Origin: Pyrenophora tritici-repentis
Taxonomy: Eukaryota > Ascomycota > Dothideomycetes > Pleosporales > Pleosporaceae
Direction: 5' to 3'
Assembly (NCBI RefSeq): GCF_003171515.1
Contig: NC_089393.1
Location: 3,038,001 to 3,102,000, forward strand
Length of the DNA: 64,000 nucleotides
Below are positions 12,016 to 21,853 of this stretch, piece after piece; the stretch's first letter is position 1; every line of letters starts with the position of its first letter. The translations under genes and the position numbers were made by a program. The notes under the pieces were generated by a model, which saw only the letters and a list, made by a program, of their open reading frames with translations, ran no database searches and had not been told where the DNA came from.

Positions 12016-15000
12016 AGGGCAGGTCCGGTCCAAGGACAACTCCTAATTGGTTCTTGAATCTCTCGAATGCGACTCGCTGCAATGGCTTTGTCATTCCATC
12101 AGCCACCATGTCTGCAGTTGGAACGTAGGCCACATCGAGTTTGCCTTGTTCTGCTAGGTCTCGGATAAAATGATAACAGACGTCGATGTGCTTTGATCTT
12201 TCGTGAAGGTGAGGGTTCTTTGTAAGTGCAATGGCACCCTGGTTGTCTCCTAGCATCTGGACCTTGTTGGTGTCTTTTCCAATGTACTTTGGGAACCCAA
12301 GATCTCTAAACATTTGAGCAATCCACTGGCCTTGCTTGCAGCATGTTGATAGTGCGATGTATTCAGATTCGCAGCTTGACGTTGCAACAGACCGTTGCTT
12401 CTTGCTAGACCATGATATTGGACCTCCGTAGAACATTGCAGTGCTCCCTGAAACGCTCTTTCGGTCTACCATGTCGCTTGCCCAGTCAGCATCAGAGTAG
12501 ATGACAAATTGCGAGTGTACTCCCCCTGGTCCGTAGCGTAGCTTCAATGTCACTGTCGACCTTAGATATCGTAGCAGGTTCTTCAACGCATGGCCATGGT
12601 GTTCTGCTGGATCGCTCATGTATTGGCTTAGCTTTCCGAGGGTGAATGCAATGTCTGGACGTGTAAGAACCATAGCAAACATAAGGCTCCCTATCACTTG
12701 CTGGTATTCAGTGATGTCGATTCGGGTGTCGTTGTCAGTGGCTGGCCTAAATGAAGTGTAATCTGCAGATGGAATCTTCTTGTCTCTGTGTTGTTTGCTA
12801 GACATTCCAAACTTGTCAAGTACTGCGTGTAGGTACTGTTCTTGATCGAGGTAGATTGTGCGGCGCTTTCTGTCTCGCGTAACTCGTACTCCAAGGATCT
12901 TATGAATCTCCCCCAGGTTCTTGGTGTTGAATCTTCCAGAAAGCTTCTCGTAGAACCAATCAATTTGAGCTCGATCTTTTGCAGCAGCAGCAATGTCATC
13001 AACGTAGACGAGGATACGGAGTTGTTTTTCTTTGTGGATAAACATGCACGGGTCTGCGAGGCTTTGTACGAATCCCCATGCCAGAAGTTCTTTCTTTATC
13101 AACAAGTTCCAGTCGCGAGCAGCCTGTTTGAGTCCGTATAAGCTGCGGAGAACTCTAAGGACGTATCCTTTTTTGACTTCTACTCCTTGGGGTTGCTTAA
13201 GAAAGATCTCTTCCTTCAAGTGCGACTCTGTGAATGCATTCTTAATGTCAAAGTGGAAACATTCCAGGTTTTCCGCTGCGACAGTGGCCATAAACAGACG
13301 TAAGGTGTCCATGCGGACTGTCGGGGCAAAAGTCTCGTTGTAGTCTGTTCCGTGTGCTTGCGTAAAACCTCTTGCCACAAGGCGTGCCTTAAACCTCTCA
13401 ACAGTCCCGTCGAGATTCGTTTTGACTGTAAAAACCCACTTTGAATCAACCATGTTCGCGTCTTTTGGCTTTGGAACTTCCTCCCAGGTTCGATTCTCTA
13501 TTAACGCGATTATCTCTTCAAGTATTGCTGCTTTCCATTGCTTTCCATACTTTGGGTCGTTGATAGCTTGCTCGTGTGTCTGGGGGATCTGGATTCCTGC
13601 GATCTCGGTTGCTGCGAAAGCCTTCTCAGATAGTCGTGTTTGCTCTTCTGTAAGGCCAACTTGGGCTAGCATAGCTTTAACGATCTTGCTAAATCTCTCG
13701 TCCTCAACAATCTCTTCGTTAGACCTCTTCCGTTTGGCTTGTCTAGTGAAGTATCGTGGAATCTCCTTTTCTCGTACAGACTGGGTACACGGTTCTTCGG
13801 GCCCCTCTTCGTTCACAAGATTAGGAACCCGCTCATCAGATGGTGCAGTAGGAGGAATAGTAGTTAGCCTCCTTGGTCTTCCTCTGTGACGCTTCACTGG
13901 TTCATGAGTTAGCTCTGCCGAAGATGGTTCCATTAGGTTCTCGGAAACTGGTTCTATTGGTTCTGCAGGAGATGGTTCCATTGGTTCGGTAGGAGATGGT
14001 TCCATTGGTTCTGCAGGAGATGGTTCCATTCGTTCGGTAGGAGTTGGTTCCATTCGTTCGGCAGGAGATAATTCTAGATCCTTCCTAGGTCTTCCTCTTG
14101 GTTTTCGGTCTGGCATCGTATTCTGCGTTCCTTGTGGTCCAGCTGGTATGTTTCGCAGTCGTAGTTCAACTTTCCCTCCAGGGGTGTATTCGTCCACTGA
14201 CAATCGGCTTGTCCTTGAGGTGTATCCAAGCTCTGGCGAATAGAACTTGAACTGCTTATTTGTTGTCTCAGAATATCCCATAAATACTCCAATTCTGCCA
14301 CGGTCCACGAGCTTGTCATGTCGTTGGTCTGCTGGAATCGTTTTAGGGTTGATGTACGAATAGCATTTGCTCCCCCATACACGGATGTGGTCAATGGATG
14401 GTTTCGTTCCTGTGAATGCCTCTTCAGGACTGACTTGCTTTCCATTGATCATAGGTCCTGTGTTTGTACGGTTGCGTAGGTATGCGTCTGCTTCGACAGC
14501 TTCATCCCAAAACTCAATTGGTAAACCAGCGTCTTTCAACATTGCTCTCATATCAGCTTCAGCAGTTTGGATGTTTCGCTCGGCTGGTCCATTCTGGTGT
14601 GAGGAAGCAATTGTTGTAGGCTGAATTTCCACGACTTGTGTAACTCTCCATTCCTCAGCTTGCTGTAGAAGTTCTGGTGCATTGTCGGTTCCAGCAGCTT
14701 TGACTTTCTCGCCAGTTTGATGTTCTACAAAGGTCTTCCAGATTCGGAGTTCCCGTTGTGCGTCTCCCTTTTTCTTCAGCGGGATAACCCAGTTTTTCCG
14801 CGTGTAGCTATCAATAATTTGGAGGAACCACCTGTTTCCTCGTAGAGATGTTGGAAAGGGTCCAGCAATGTCAAACTGTACTAAGGCTAGCTTCGTGGCC
14901 TTGTGCTCTCTTAGCTGCTTAGGGATGCTGTTCTTCATCTTTGTCAGGGAACACACTTCGCAGATTTCAATCTTCTCTGGAACTTGAATCTTCTTCTGGA

Positions 15001-16567
15001 GAGTTGTAACTTCGTGGAGTTTGGCAATCTTTGTAGGTCCTAGGTGTGCGAAACGTCTGTGATACAGCAGGTATCTCTCCTTTTCATTAACCTTAAGCTC
15101 GCTCTTAACTGGTGTATGGGGTTCCGTGCCTAGGAATGCTGTCTCGTGGTATCCATCGGCAATGTGTGACACTACGTAGAGGCCGTCGTCCATAGTTGCT
15201 TTAATAATGATCTCCTTTCCTAGTTTGAAGCATAGTACGTGTGAATTGAAACGACCCTTCAGGCCTGCTGCGCAAATTCTTCTCCCTGATAACAAATTGA
15301 CTCCAAGGTTAGGTACAAGCAGTACTTCTGACAACCATGTCGACGATCCGTCTTTACACACCACTTGAGCTTCTCCTTTCCAGTCTGCATATAATTCTCC
15401 CCCTCCAACCCGAACTAGTCTTCGCTTGATCTTGATCATTCGTCTAAACAATGAGGGTTGGTCAGACATGTGGGAGGAGGCGCCAGTGTCGGCAGCCCAA
15501 GTAGATGGAGAGGCCTTACCGACAATGTCTTTTGAGAGACGGCATGTCTCAATTTCCTCGGGTTCAGAGTCTGAGGTCTCGGATAATTCATCTGACTCTG
15601 AATTGACTTCTTCGGCTCCATATGCTTTGCCAGTCTTTTTGTGAGAATTCCTTTGCTTGAGTGTCTTAATAGGCGGCTTAGATGATTTCTTAGCGTCGTA
15701 TTCCTTAAGGAGCTTTCGAGCTCTCTCACGTCTTGGACAGTCTCGTACGCCATGGGCTCCGTCACAAAGGAAGCATTGGACCATAAACTTAGTACCAGAT
15801 TCGGAGTCAGACGATAGTGGTGAGCTCTTGTGATTTCGGCGCTTGTAAGGCGGAACATACTTCTCCGTCTTCCGGAATGCTGGGAGAGCTTTTTCGTCGG
15901 CGTCTTGCTGGTCTCGAACCTCCTTCTCTTCCAGAAACTTAAGTTTCTGTTCAACCGTAAGGTTAAGTTGGGCGTTTAAGGTGTCAATCGTAGTCTTAAA
16001 TTCTTTCGGGAGTGATCTAATAAGAACGAGTAGTAGTGCAGAGTCCTTGTAAGCTCCGTTGGTGTCAGCGTCTGCTGCTACGAGTTTGCGTCGGTATTCC
16101 TTTAGCTTTTCCCATGATCCAACAATTGTGTTCCCAGGATTGAATGTGAACGTTTGAATTCTGGTCATGTAAATGTTGGCGGTTGTGGCGTCAGTTTGGG
16201 TGTACTTCTTTTGTAGGTAGGCCCAGAACTGGAAGGCAGTGTCGTATTCGTCAATAAGGGCTTGGTCATCTTCAGTAAGCGACCGAAACAAGAGATCGAT
16301 TGCAGTGGCTTCATCTTCTAGGTACTTGTCTCTTTTTTCAATGTTGACGCGGATCTTAGTATGCTTGTCTGCTTCAGCAATTTCCAACTCTTCCATAGCC
16401 TCCGTTAGTTCACCGGCTATTGCTATTTGGCAGTGCTGTACCAGGTTTTTCTCGCAGACATAGAAGACTTTCTTCCCCTTAAGCTTGACCTTGTTTCGGC
16501 GGAACCAAGTATCGTGGTTTTCAGCTGTAAGTTGGGGAATCTTCCATTCTTCCTTCTCTACAGCCAT
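12014..16567 (-). CDS. Copia-1 gag-pol polyprotein
   Basis: The single 1517-residue frame encodes all enzymes for copia retrotransposition. In order from the N-terminus: a gag region (about 1-240); a zinc knuckle CFLCDGAHGVRDC (CX2CX3HX4C); a protease with active site WAADTGASSHMSD; an integrase with an HHCC-type finger (HRRFAHLG...CEVC) and catalytic core (FDIAGPF, then GTDNAPEL, and NGPAERN); a spacer with 6-residue-type repeats of MEPSPAEP/MEPSPTEP; a reverse transcriptase with YVDD; and RNase H (SDADWAS, SSCESEYIAL). Gag and pol share one frame, as is common in copia elements, so the gag/pol ratio must be set in another way. There are no RIP-type stops, unlike most other elements in this window. 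Confidence 0.97.
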   Translation of the reverse strand: MAVEKEEWKIPQLTAENHDTWFRRNKVKLKGKKVFYVCEKNLVQHCQIAIAGELTEAMEELEIAEADKHTKIRVNIEKRDKYLEDEATAIDLLFRSLTEDDQALIDEYDTAFQFWAYLQKKYTQTDATTANIYMTRIQTFTFNPGNTIVGSWEKLKEYRRKLVAADADTNGAYKDSALLLVLIRSLPKEFKTTIDTLNAQLNLTVEQKLKFLEEKEVRDQQDADEKALPAFRKTEKYVPPYKRRNHKSSPLSSDSESGTKFMVQCFLCDGAHGVRDCPRRERARKLLKEYDAKKSSKPPIKTLKQRNSHKKTGKAYGAEEVNSESDELSETSDSEPEEIETCRLSKDIVGKASPSTWAADTGASSHMSDQPSLFRRMIKIKRRLVRVGGGELYADWKGEAQVVCKDGSSTWLSEVLLVPNLGVNLLSGRRICAAGLKGRFNSHVLCFKLGKEIIIKATMDDGLYVVSHIADGYHETAFLGTEPHTPVKSELKVNEKERYLLYHRRFAHLGPTKIAKLHEVTTLQKKIQVPEKIEICEVCSLTKMKNSIPKQLREHKATKLALVQFDIAGPFPTSLRGNRWFLQIIDSYTRKNWVIPLKKKGDAQRELRIWKTFVEHQTGEKVKAAGTDNAPELLQQAEEWRVTQVVEIQPTTIASSHQNGPAERNIQTAEADMRAMLKDAGLPIEFWDEAVEADAYLRNRTNTGPMINGKQVSPEEAFTGTKPSIDHIRVWGSKCYSYINPKTIPADQRHDKLVDRGRIGVFMGYSETTNKQFKFYSPELGYTSRTSRLSVDEYTPGGKVELRLRNIPAGPQGTQNTMPDRKPRGRPRKDLELSPAERMEPTPTERMEPSPAEPMEPSPTEPMEPSPAEPIEPVSENLMEPSSAELTHEPVKRHRGRPRRLTTIPPTAPSDERVPNLVNEEGPEEPCTQSVREKEIPRYFTRQAKRKRSNEEIVEDERFSKIVKAMLAQVGLTEEQTRLSEKAFAATEIAGIQIPQTHEQAINDPKYGKQWKAAILEEIIALIENRTWEEVPKPKDANMVDSKWVFTVKTNLDGTVERFKARLVARGFTQAHGTDYNETFAPTVRMDTLRLFMATVAAENLECFHFDIKNAFTESHLKEEIFLKQPQGVEVKKGYVLRVLRSLYGLKQAARDWNLLIKKELLAWGFVQSLADPCMFIHKEKQLRILVYVDDIAAAAKDRAQIDWFYEKLSGRFNTKNLGEIHKILGVRVTRDRKRRTIYLDQEQYLHAVLDKFGMSSKQHRDKKIPSADYTSFRPATDNDTRIDITEYQQVIGSLMFAMVLTRPDIAFTLGKLSQYMSDPAEHHGHALKNLLRYLRSTVTLKLRYGPGGVHSQFVIYSDADWASDMVDRKSVSGSTAMFYGGPISWSSKKQRSVATSSCESEYIALSTCCKQGQWIAQMFRDLGFPKYIGKDTNKVQMLGDNQGAIALTKNPHLHERSKHIDVCYHFIRDLAEQGKLDVAYVPTADMVADGMTKPLQRVAFERFKNQLGVVLGPDLP

Positions 16568-16619
16568 CTTGTGTGTTTTGAGTTGGTGAGACTATTATGC
16601 GAGCAAGGTACGTGGTATG

Positions 16620-16900
16620 ATGCTAAGAGTGTAGGTGATGCGGGCGATGCGGGCGATACAGGCGATGCGGGCGATGCGGGCGATCCGGGTGATATTCTGC
16701 GGGCGGTGCAGTCGTTATCGGTTCTCGGGTGTAGAGACGGTGTATTTAAGTGTGATTGCGTGTTAACCGCGTTGTACACGACTTCTTTTCTTTTCTGATT
16801 CCTTCTTGAATCTAAGTCCTTCGTGACTTGGGTGGATGTTTTGATTCCTTCTTGAATCTGAGTCCTTCGTGACTCGGGTAGGTGTTTGAAAACAATAACG
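16620..16900. repeat. Short tandem repeats in the Copia-1 leader
   Basis: Near 16630-16690 a GCGGGCGAT-type 9-bp unit is repeated about six times. At about 16794-16880 a 46-bp unit (ttgattccttcttgaatct...) occurs twice. Both lie between the 5' LTR and the gag start and could be part of the RNA packaging or leader structure. Confidence 0.7.
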
Positions 16901-16913
16901 TTGGGTTAGGCAA

Positions 16914-16927
16914 CCGGGCTCATAACC
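16914..16927 (-). other. Copia-1 primer binding site for the initiator-Met tRNA
   Basis: On the minus strand GGTTATGAGCCCGG directly follows the 5' LTR. Its complement, GGGCTCATAACC, is the anticodon stem-loop of eukaryotic initiator tRNA-Met. This is the half-tRNA priming mode known from Drosophila copia. Confidence 0.8.
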
Positions 16928-17162
16928 TGTTAGAACAAGGTCTCCTCTGGTGGTATGACTACCATAGGCGACCGAGTAGAGGTACGAAAGGTAACCCTGT
17001 ATTGGATTGAACTTCACTAAGAGCTATTGTTCTATCTACTTGTTGTTATGATGATCTTAGGACGTACATGACAGATCATCATTCCGCGTCGGTCCTTCTG
17101 CTCGGGCTTACTCCACGAACCTCACCTCGCCGACCTGGACTGAACCTAACATATTCTTAACA
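16928..17162 (-). repeat. Copia-1 5' LTR
   Basis: The 235-bp repeat matches the copy at 11772-12006 base for base by eye. Confidence 0.95.
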
Positions 17163-18671
17163 CCTAGGCCTTGTGGCAGCAAGGACAGCGGCAAGTTGAG
17201 TGGAGACGCCATAGAGAATATAGCACCAATCAACCGTCCGCCACATGCGCGCCACAATCTTAGCCACCTCGTCCGAGCCAGAAAGGTATCTTGCAAACTG
17301 GCCCGCGCCGCGGAACGCCATGGAGAAGCAAAGAGGAATCTCGACAACCAGGACTATGGCGATGGAGTAAAGCACCCACCGCGCCACACTCCAGATCTGG
17401 CGCCTCGTCGCTTCTGGTTTCGTATTGTGGCGCCGCCCAGATTCGTCACCGAGCGAGGAGGCGCGGAACTGTCCCCATGAATGGCCGATAAACGTGAGCG
17501 TGGTAGCTTCAAGCGCCATGACAGGAACCATAACCAAGCCCCATCGGATTGTCGAAAACACCCCCCACGCAGTCGCATAATCCCTCCCAAGATCCACAAT
17601 CCCATGAACCAACCACAGATACAACGCATTGCGAATCGCGGATTCGACAAAAAACACAATCCCCGGTTTCGCCAACGTCCGCAGTGAAGCCACCGACGGC
17701 TTTGTCGTCGTCGTCTGCCCTTCACCATCCTCTGACTCTGACGCAAACCTCGTGATCCAGATAAAGTAGCCCAGACCCGCTAGCGCAGAAGAGAGACTAC
17801 ACGCGAGCGAGATAGCAGCCTGCATATTAACACTCGGCGTGACACCTCTTACGTGAAACCTAGATATAAGAATAAGATCCAACAAGATATTCACCGCAAA
17901 CTTGACCCCGTTGATAAGCAGCGGTACATCAGGTTTATCCAGCGCACGCGTCGACGCACCAACCGCATACTCGACCGCCGACGCAAACGCCGAAAAAGCT
18001 GATATACGCACATACGTAACGCTCGCAGCGCGGACTTCGCTAGGAACGAAACCCCTAGCAAAAGTAGACGCGCCGGCTACAAAAGCGATACTCATGATTA
18101 GACCTAACACGCCCTGGAACAGAATAAGCGTGTGTGTCAACTGCAGTCGAGACCGATACTCCCGATTGGCCTTGTCGCCGATGACCAGGTAGGACGCGCG
18201 TGGTAAACCTTCGTTTAGCACCTCTGCGACGACGCCGATGTAGGTGAAGGTGTCTGTTGTTACGACCATAGAGGAGTCAATGTGCGCGACCCAGAGCTTG
18301 GAGAGGGTGGTGTAGAGGGCTGGGAGGATGAAGGCGCTGATGTTGAATAAGAGTGCGCCGATGTATCTGGAGTGTGTTATTAGTTGATGGCGTGTTGGCG
18401 TGTGGCGTAAGGTAGCTTTGGTGTACACCCAATCAGGGTTTACTCACGTATCGCGGTGGCGAGAGGGTGTTAGATCCTGCTTCGCGAGCTTCTTCCATGA
18501 TAGTTCGGCGTCATTATTAGTCGCTTCTTGTGGTTCATCGCGCTCCTCGCTGTGCGACGTGTCGCTATCGCGGCCGTCCTTTGAGTGCAACATCTGGTAC
18601 GGATGTCGGTGTTGAGGTTGAGGTGCAGACGGCAAATGGGAGGAGGTGGAGGAAGAGGTGGCCATGGTCAT

Positions 18672-19460
18672 GCGAAATGAAAGAGGCCATCTATCAGCCA
18701 GCCGCCTTCACCTGCTTTACGAATCTCGCCTATCGGGTAAAGCAGGTAGCGAGGTGAAGGGCGCAATGCGAGAGGCTGGATAGACGAAGCGGGGTCGCAT
18801 CGCATGGAAACGAAGAAGCTACCTTGGCTACAGGGCTACAGGGGCGCCTCCATGAGATCCATGGTATCTTTGTCGATCTATGCTGTTGGCATAATCGTCG
18901 CTGTGTACGTTCATGATATGCGCATCGCTAGCTGAACGAAGGCGTAAGAAGCCATGATCTTCGGCGGGTAATTTTTACATTTTTTGGACTATGGATTTGC
19001 TGTAAATCTATGAGTTTTGCAGTGCAAGTTGCTGTTTTGCAGCCTTTTGTATTTGTGGGTTCGGGTTGCTTGGGAGGTGATTGTTTTGGGGTTGACTGTG
19101 CATGCGGAATATGGGATGTAGGTAAGGTAAGAGTGAAAAAGTTCGGTAGAGTTCTCTTAAAAATCAGGTAATCGATGGTTCCTCAGTTTGGTAAGCCAAA
19201 GATAGGTACTGTGGTACTGCAAAATATTTCATGTGTAGTTTCCGCGAGTTAGAAAAATAGAAAGCTATAGGTAGAGCTCGATACAGGTTGTCACCCTCCA
19301 TGTCATATGCGAAATGCGGTAAAAGACGAGTTTTGTTTGGAGCTCGGGCTGCACTGCAAAGGACAGGGGATGTAAGTATAGAGGTAGGTGTATGCATTCT
19401 TTGTCAAGAGAGAATTTGCCCAAGGCGAACAGAGCGGTCAGGTGTCCGCGATATCTAAGA
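18672..19460. other. Intergenic region upstream of the transporter
   Basis: No gene is seen. Near 18704-18761 there is an interrupted inverted repeat: CTTCACCTGCTTTAC on the left and GTAAAGCAGGT...GAGGTGAAG on the right, with eight extra bases in the right arm. It lies 35-90 bases upstream of the transporter start and could form a hairpin or bind a dimeric regulator. Confidence 0.4.
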
Positions 19461-19942
19461 CTAGTGCCAGCACCAACCGACAGCAGAACCTCTGTTTCCT
19501 GCATGAGCAACCTCCCAAACATCTTTACAATGCGTCTCCCATGGGTTTCCATCGATTCCCCTTCCGCTCCCCTTGTCGATACACTGTAGGCCGTGATTAG
19601 TAAAATCGTAGGTAGTTGGAAAGCTGTAATCCTCAGGACTCACAGAGTAGCCATCTGTACAAGTATTAGCTTTTTTGCAATAGAAGGCAATAGATGAAAG
19701 CGCAGTGTCTTACCGAAATGAGTATGGGGTTCACCTGACAGAGCCCAATTCGTACAAGTATCTTTACTAAGCTCGACGTTGTACTCGCCATTAGTCTTGC
19801 AACCACAGTTGTGGTATATCCTTGCAGTCACGCTGAAGCAAGGTATCCAAAGTTAGCGATAGTGGAAAGACAGGACCAAGTAGGGGGCACTTTACCTGCC
19901 CATGAGGGACAAGATCGTGATGATAATGGTAGAAGAAAGCAT
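19461..19942 (-). CDS. Small secreted cysteine-rich protein, effector-like
   Basis: I do not recognise the family. My model has three minus-strand exons, 19942-19896, 19832-19714 and 19654-19461, with GT..AG introns of 63 and 59 bp, giving 119 residues. The first 19 or so residues (MLSSTIIITILSLMG plus SVTA) form a signal peptide. The mature part has six cysteines (CGC, DTC, LQC, HCK, WCW), enough for three disulfides, and many Trp, Gly and His residues. A fourth intron of 60 bp within exon 3 (GTGAGT...CTAAT...CTACAG) is possible and would keep the frame, but would leave an 11-base exon, so I prefer to keep it as coding. The gene borders the transposon island, a common position for plant-interaction proteins. 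A role as an effector is inference only. Confidence 0.65.
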
Positions 19943-21853
19943 CTTGCTGATAGATTGTTGAGAATAACGGGTTTTCTGTAGCAGAGTGTACTTTGTGATG
20001 GTTCAGTTGAAGCTCTTAGAACTAAGTTAATGATTGAGAAGCTGCGAAGAAGCTGTACTTTATCTGTGTTCCAGTCTGCATGAAGTCACATATTCTGGAC
20101 CTTATCACCAGACTCCGCAACAATCAAATCAATCAATCTTAAGGTTGTCGATTGGTTTGATTAGCTTGCGGCGACGCTGCTGATTGATTGCGGATTGATT
20201 GTTAGGGTTTTTGAGCAGATTGATTGCGATTGATTGGTTGATTGGCTGATTGATGCTAAGAAGTAGTATACAGGGGGTTATGGTGTTGTACTCCAGCCTT
20301 CTATATCGTACTGTTGTACAATCTCCTCATCTTTGACGTCACTCCACTTATCTTCATCATCACCGTTGTTGTACAAGCCGTCAAAGCCAGCTCGTCTCCA
20401 CGAACGTACAAGCTGAAGGGCAGCAAGTAACTCGCTGCCAAGAGCTCGCCGGCGCGGCTCAAGTAAATCGCCAAGCTCGCTAAAGAGCCTCTCGCAGTCG
20501 CAACTAGATGCTGGTATCGTGAGTATATCAATCGCAAACTGGCTTAAACACGGGTATTTTGAGCGTAATTGAATCCAGTACTTGACTGGGTGGCAATCGC
20601 TAAGATACTGTTCGCTTGTCCACTCTGGCTCTTGAGTTCTCCAGCGCTCGTACTCATCGTCGTGGGCAGCCTCTACCTGAGCCTTGTTGCGCCGTACGAG
20701 GGCGCCAATCACATCATCTATTCCTCTATGCCTTGGTTTTGCAGTTGTTTGAGATAGAGGACGTGTACGTTGAGGCTTATACGACTGCCAGAGCTGCAGG
20801 AAGCCAGCGTTGGCTGATGTTAGCCATTCTGGCTTATCCACCCAGCTGTTCTCGCAGTAGTATTTGTAGTATGGATGGAGGCAGGTAGCAGCGTAGTATG
20901 CTGGCGATCGATCGAGCTTGTTGTAGTAATCGTTGGCCTTACTCCAGGCGGCGCGGAGGTTAACAAAGAGGTGATCTTCAGGCGCATCAGGTGGGTTGAA
21001 GTCAACTTGCTCGTACGAGCGCGTACGGGCTTCGAGCGCGCCAAGTACGTATTCAAATACAGGAATAGTCTCATATATAGCGCCGTATTTGCCTGCCTTT
21101 CCGCGACCCTCAAGCTTCTCCGTAGCAAGCTTAAGCGGCTCTAGGCAGTCCTGATACTCTGTTATCACCGCCCAATCAGCAGCTGTAAGTCCTGTTGATC
21201 TCATCCAACTAGGTGCTTCAGGGAGTTTATTGCCACGTTGACAAGCGCGGCGATCTTCAAGGGAGAGTGCGTTAATGTAGTGCTCAGCGTAAGAGTTGTA
21301 TGCTGCCTGGAGTTGAGTTGCGCGTTTGAAGGCAGCGTAGTAAGAGTTCCAGCGTGTAACAACAGGCTTCACAGGCTCAAGTACGTGGAGGCGCTCTCTA
21401 GCTGGCAACTCGGCGTTGGCGGCGGTTTGGAAGCTTCGGAAAATTTCGTGTTGTTGAGGCGTTTTTATATGGTTGATAACGTCGATAAGTACACCTAAGG
21501 GCCCTTCTTGACGCCACTCCTGCATGTACACCTCCTCTGTTTGGAGCTGCTCGTCGTTGTTGTTGTTGTACGCCTCTTGATTGCTGCCAAAGATAATTGC
21601 CTGGCCAATAAGGTTAAGCGTGTGAGGGCCGCAGCGGAGGCGTCGGTGAGCAGCGTTGAAGTCGTACGCGTGGGCGAGCGAGGAGACTGCAGTATCGTTG
21701 TTTGCAGCATTGTCGAGGACGAAGTAGCCGAGTTTATCACTCCCAATACTGTATTCTTGGAGCGTCTTTTTAATTGTATCAGCGATAGCATCACCAGTAT
21801 GAGAGCCTGCGAGATGTGGGAGGGCGATGGGGAGATCTTGTATCACTCCAGAG

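Larger units (their letters stand above)
11772..17162 (-). mobile_element. Intact Ty1/copia LTR retrotransposon (Copia-1)
   Basis: The 5391-bp element has two 235-bp LTRs (TGTTAGAAC...CTTAACA) that look identical, and a perfect 5-bp target duplication CCTAG (11767-11771 and 17163-17167). It carries one uninterrupted gag-pol frame, a tRNA primer site and a polypurine tract. It interrupts the MATE transporter gene. Identical LTRs and an open frame indicate a recent insertion that may still be able to move. Confidence 0.97.
11551..18671 (-). pseudogene. MATE-family efflux transporter split by a copia insertion
   Basis: Multidrug/toxin-extrusion (MATE) transporters export organic compounds by H+ or Na+ antiport. 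Exon 1 is 18671-18448 and encodes a hydrophilic N-terminus of about 75 residues. An 81-bp intron follows. Exon 2 runs from 18366 and encodes many hydrophobic segments. At 17163 the frame hits the copia LTR and stops after a few foreign codons. On the far side of the element the same frame resumes (11766-11551) with [17 protein letters not shown] and a last hydrophobic segment, then stops. Counting one copy of the CCTAG duplication, the coding length is 1644 bases (547 residues), an exact multiple of three. The insertion therefore removes the last 70 or so residues, about two membrane helices. Since the element looks young, the allele may be intact in other isolates. The MATE call is from the general pattern, without a profile search. 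Confidence 0.8.
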
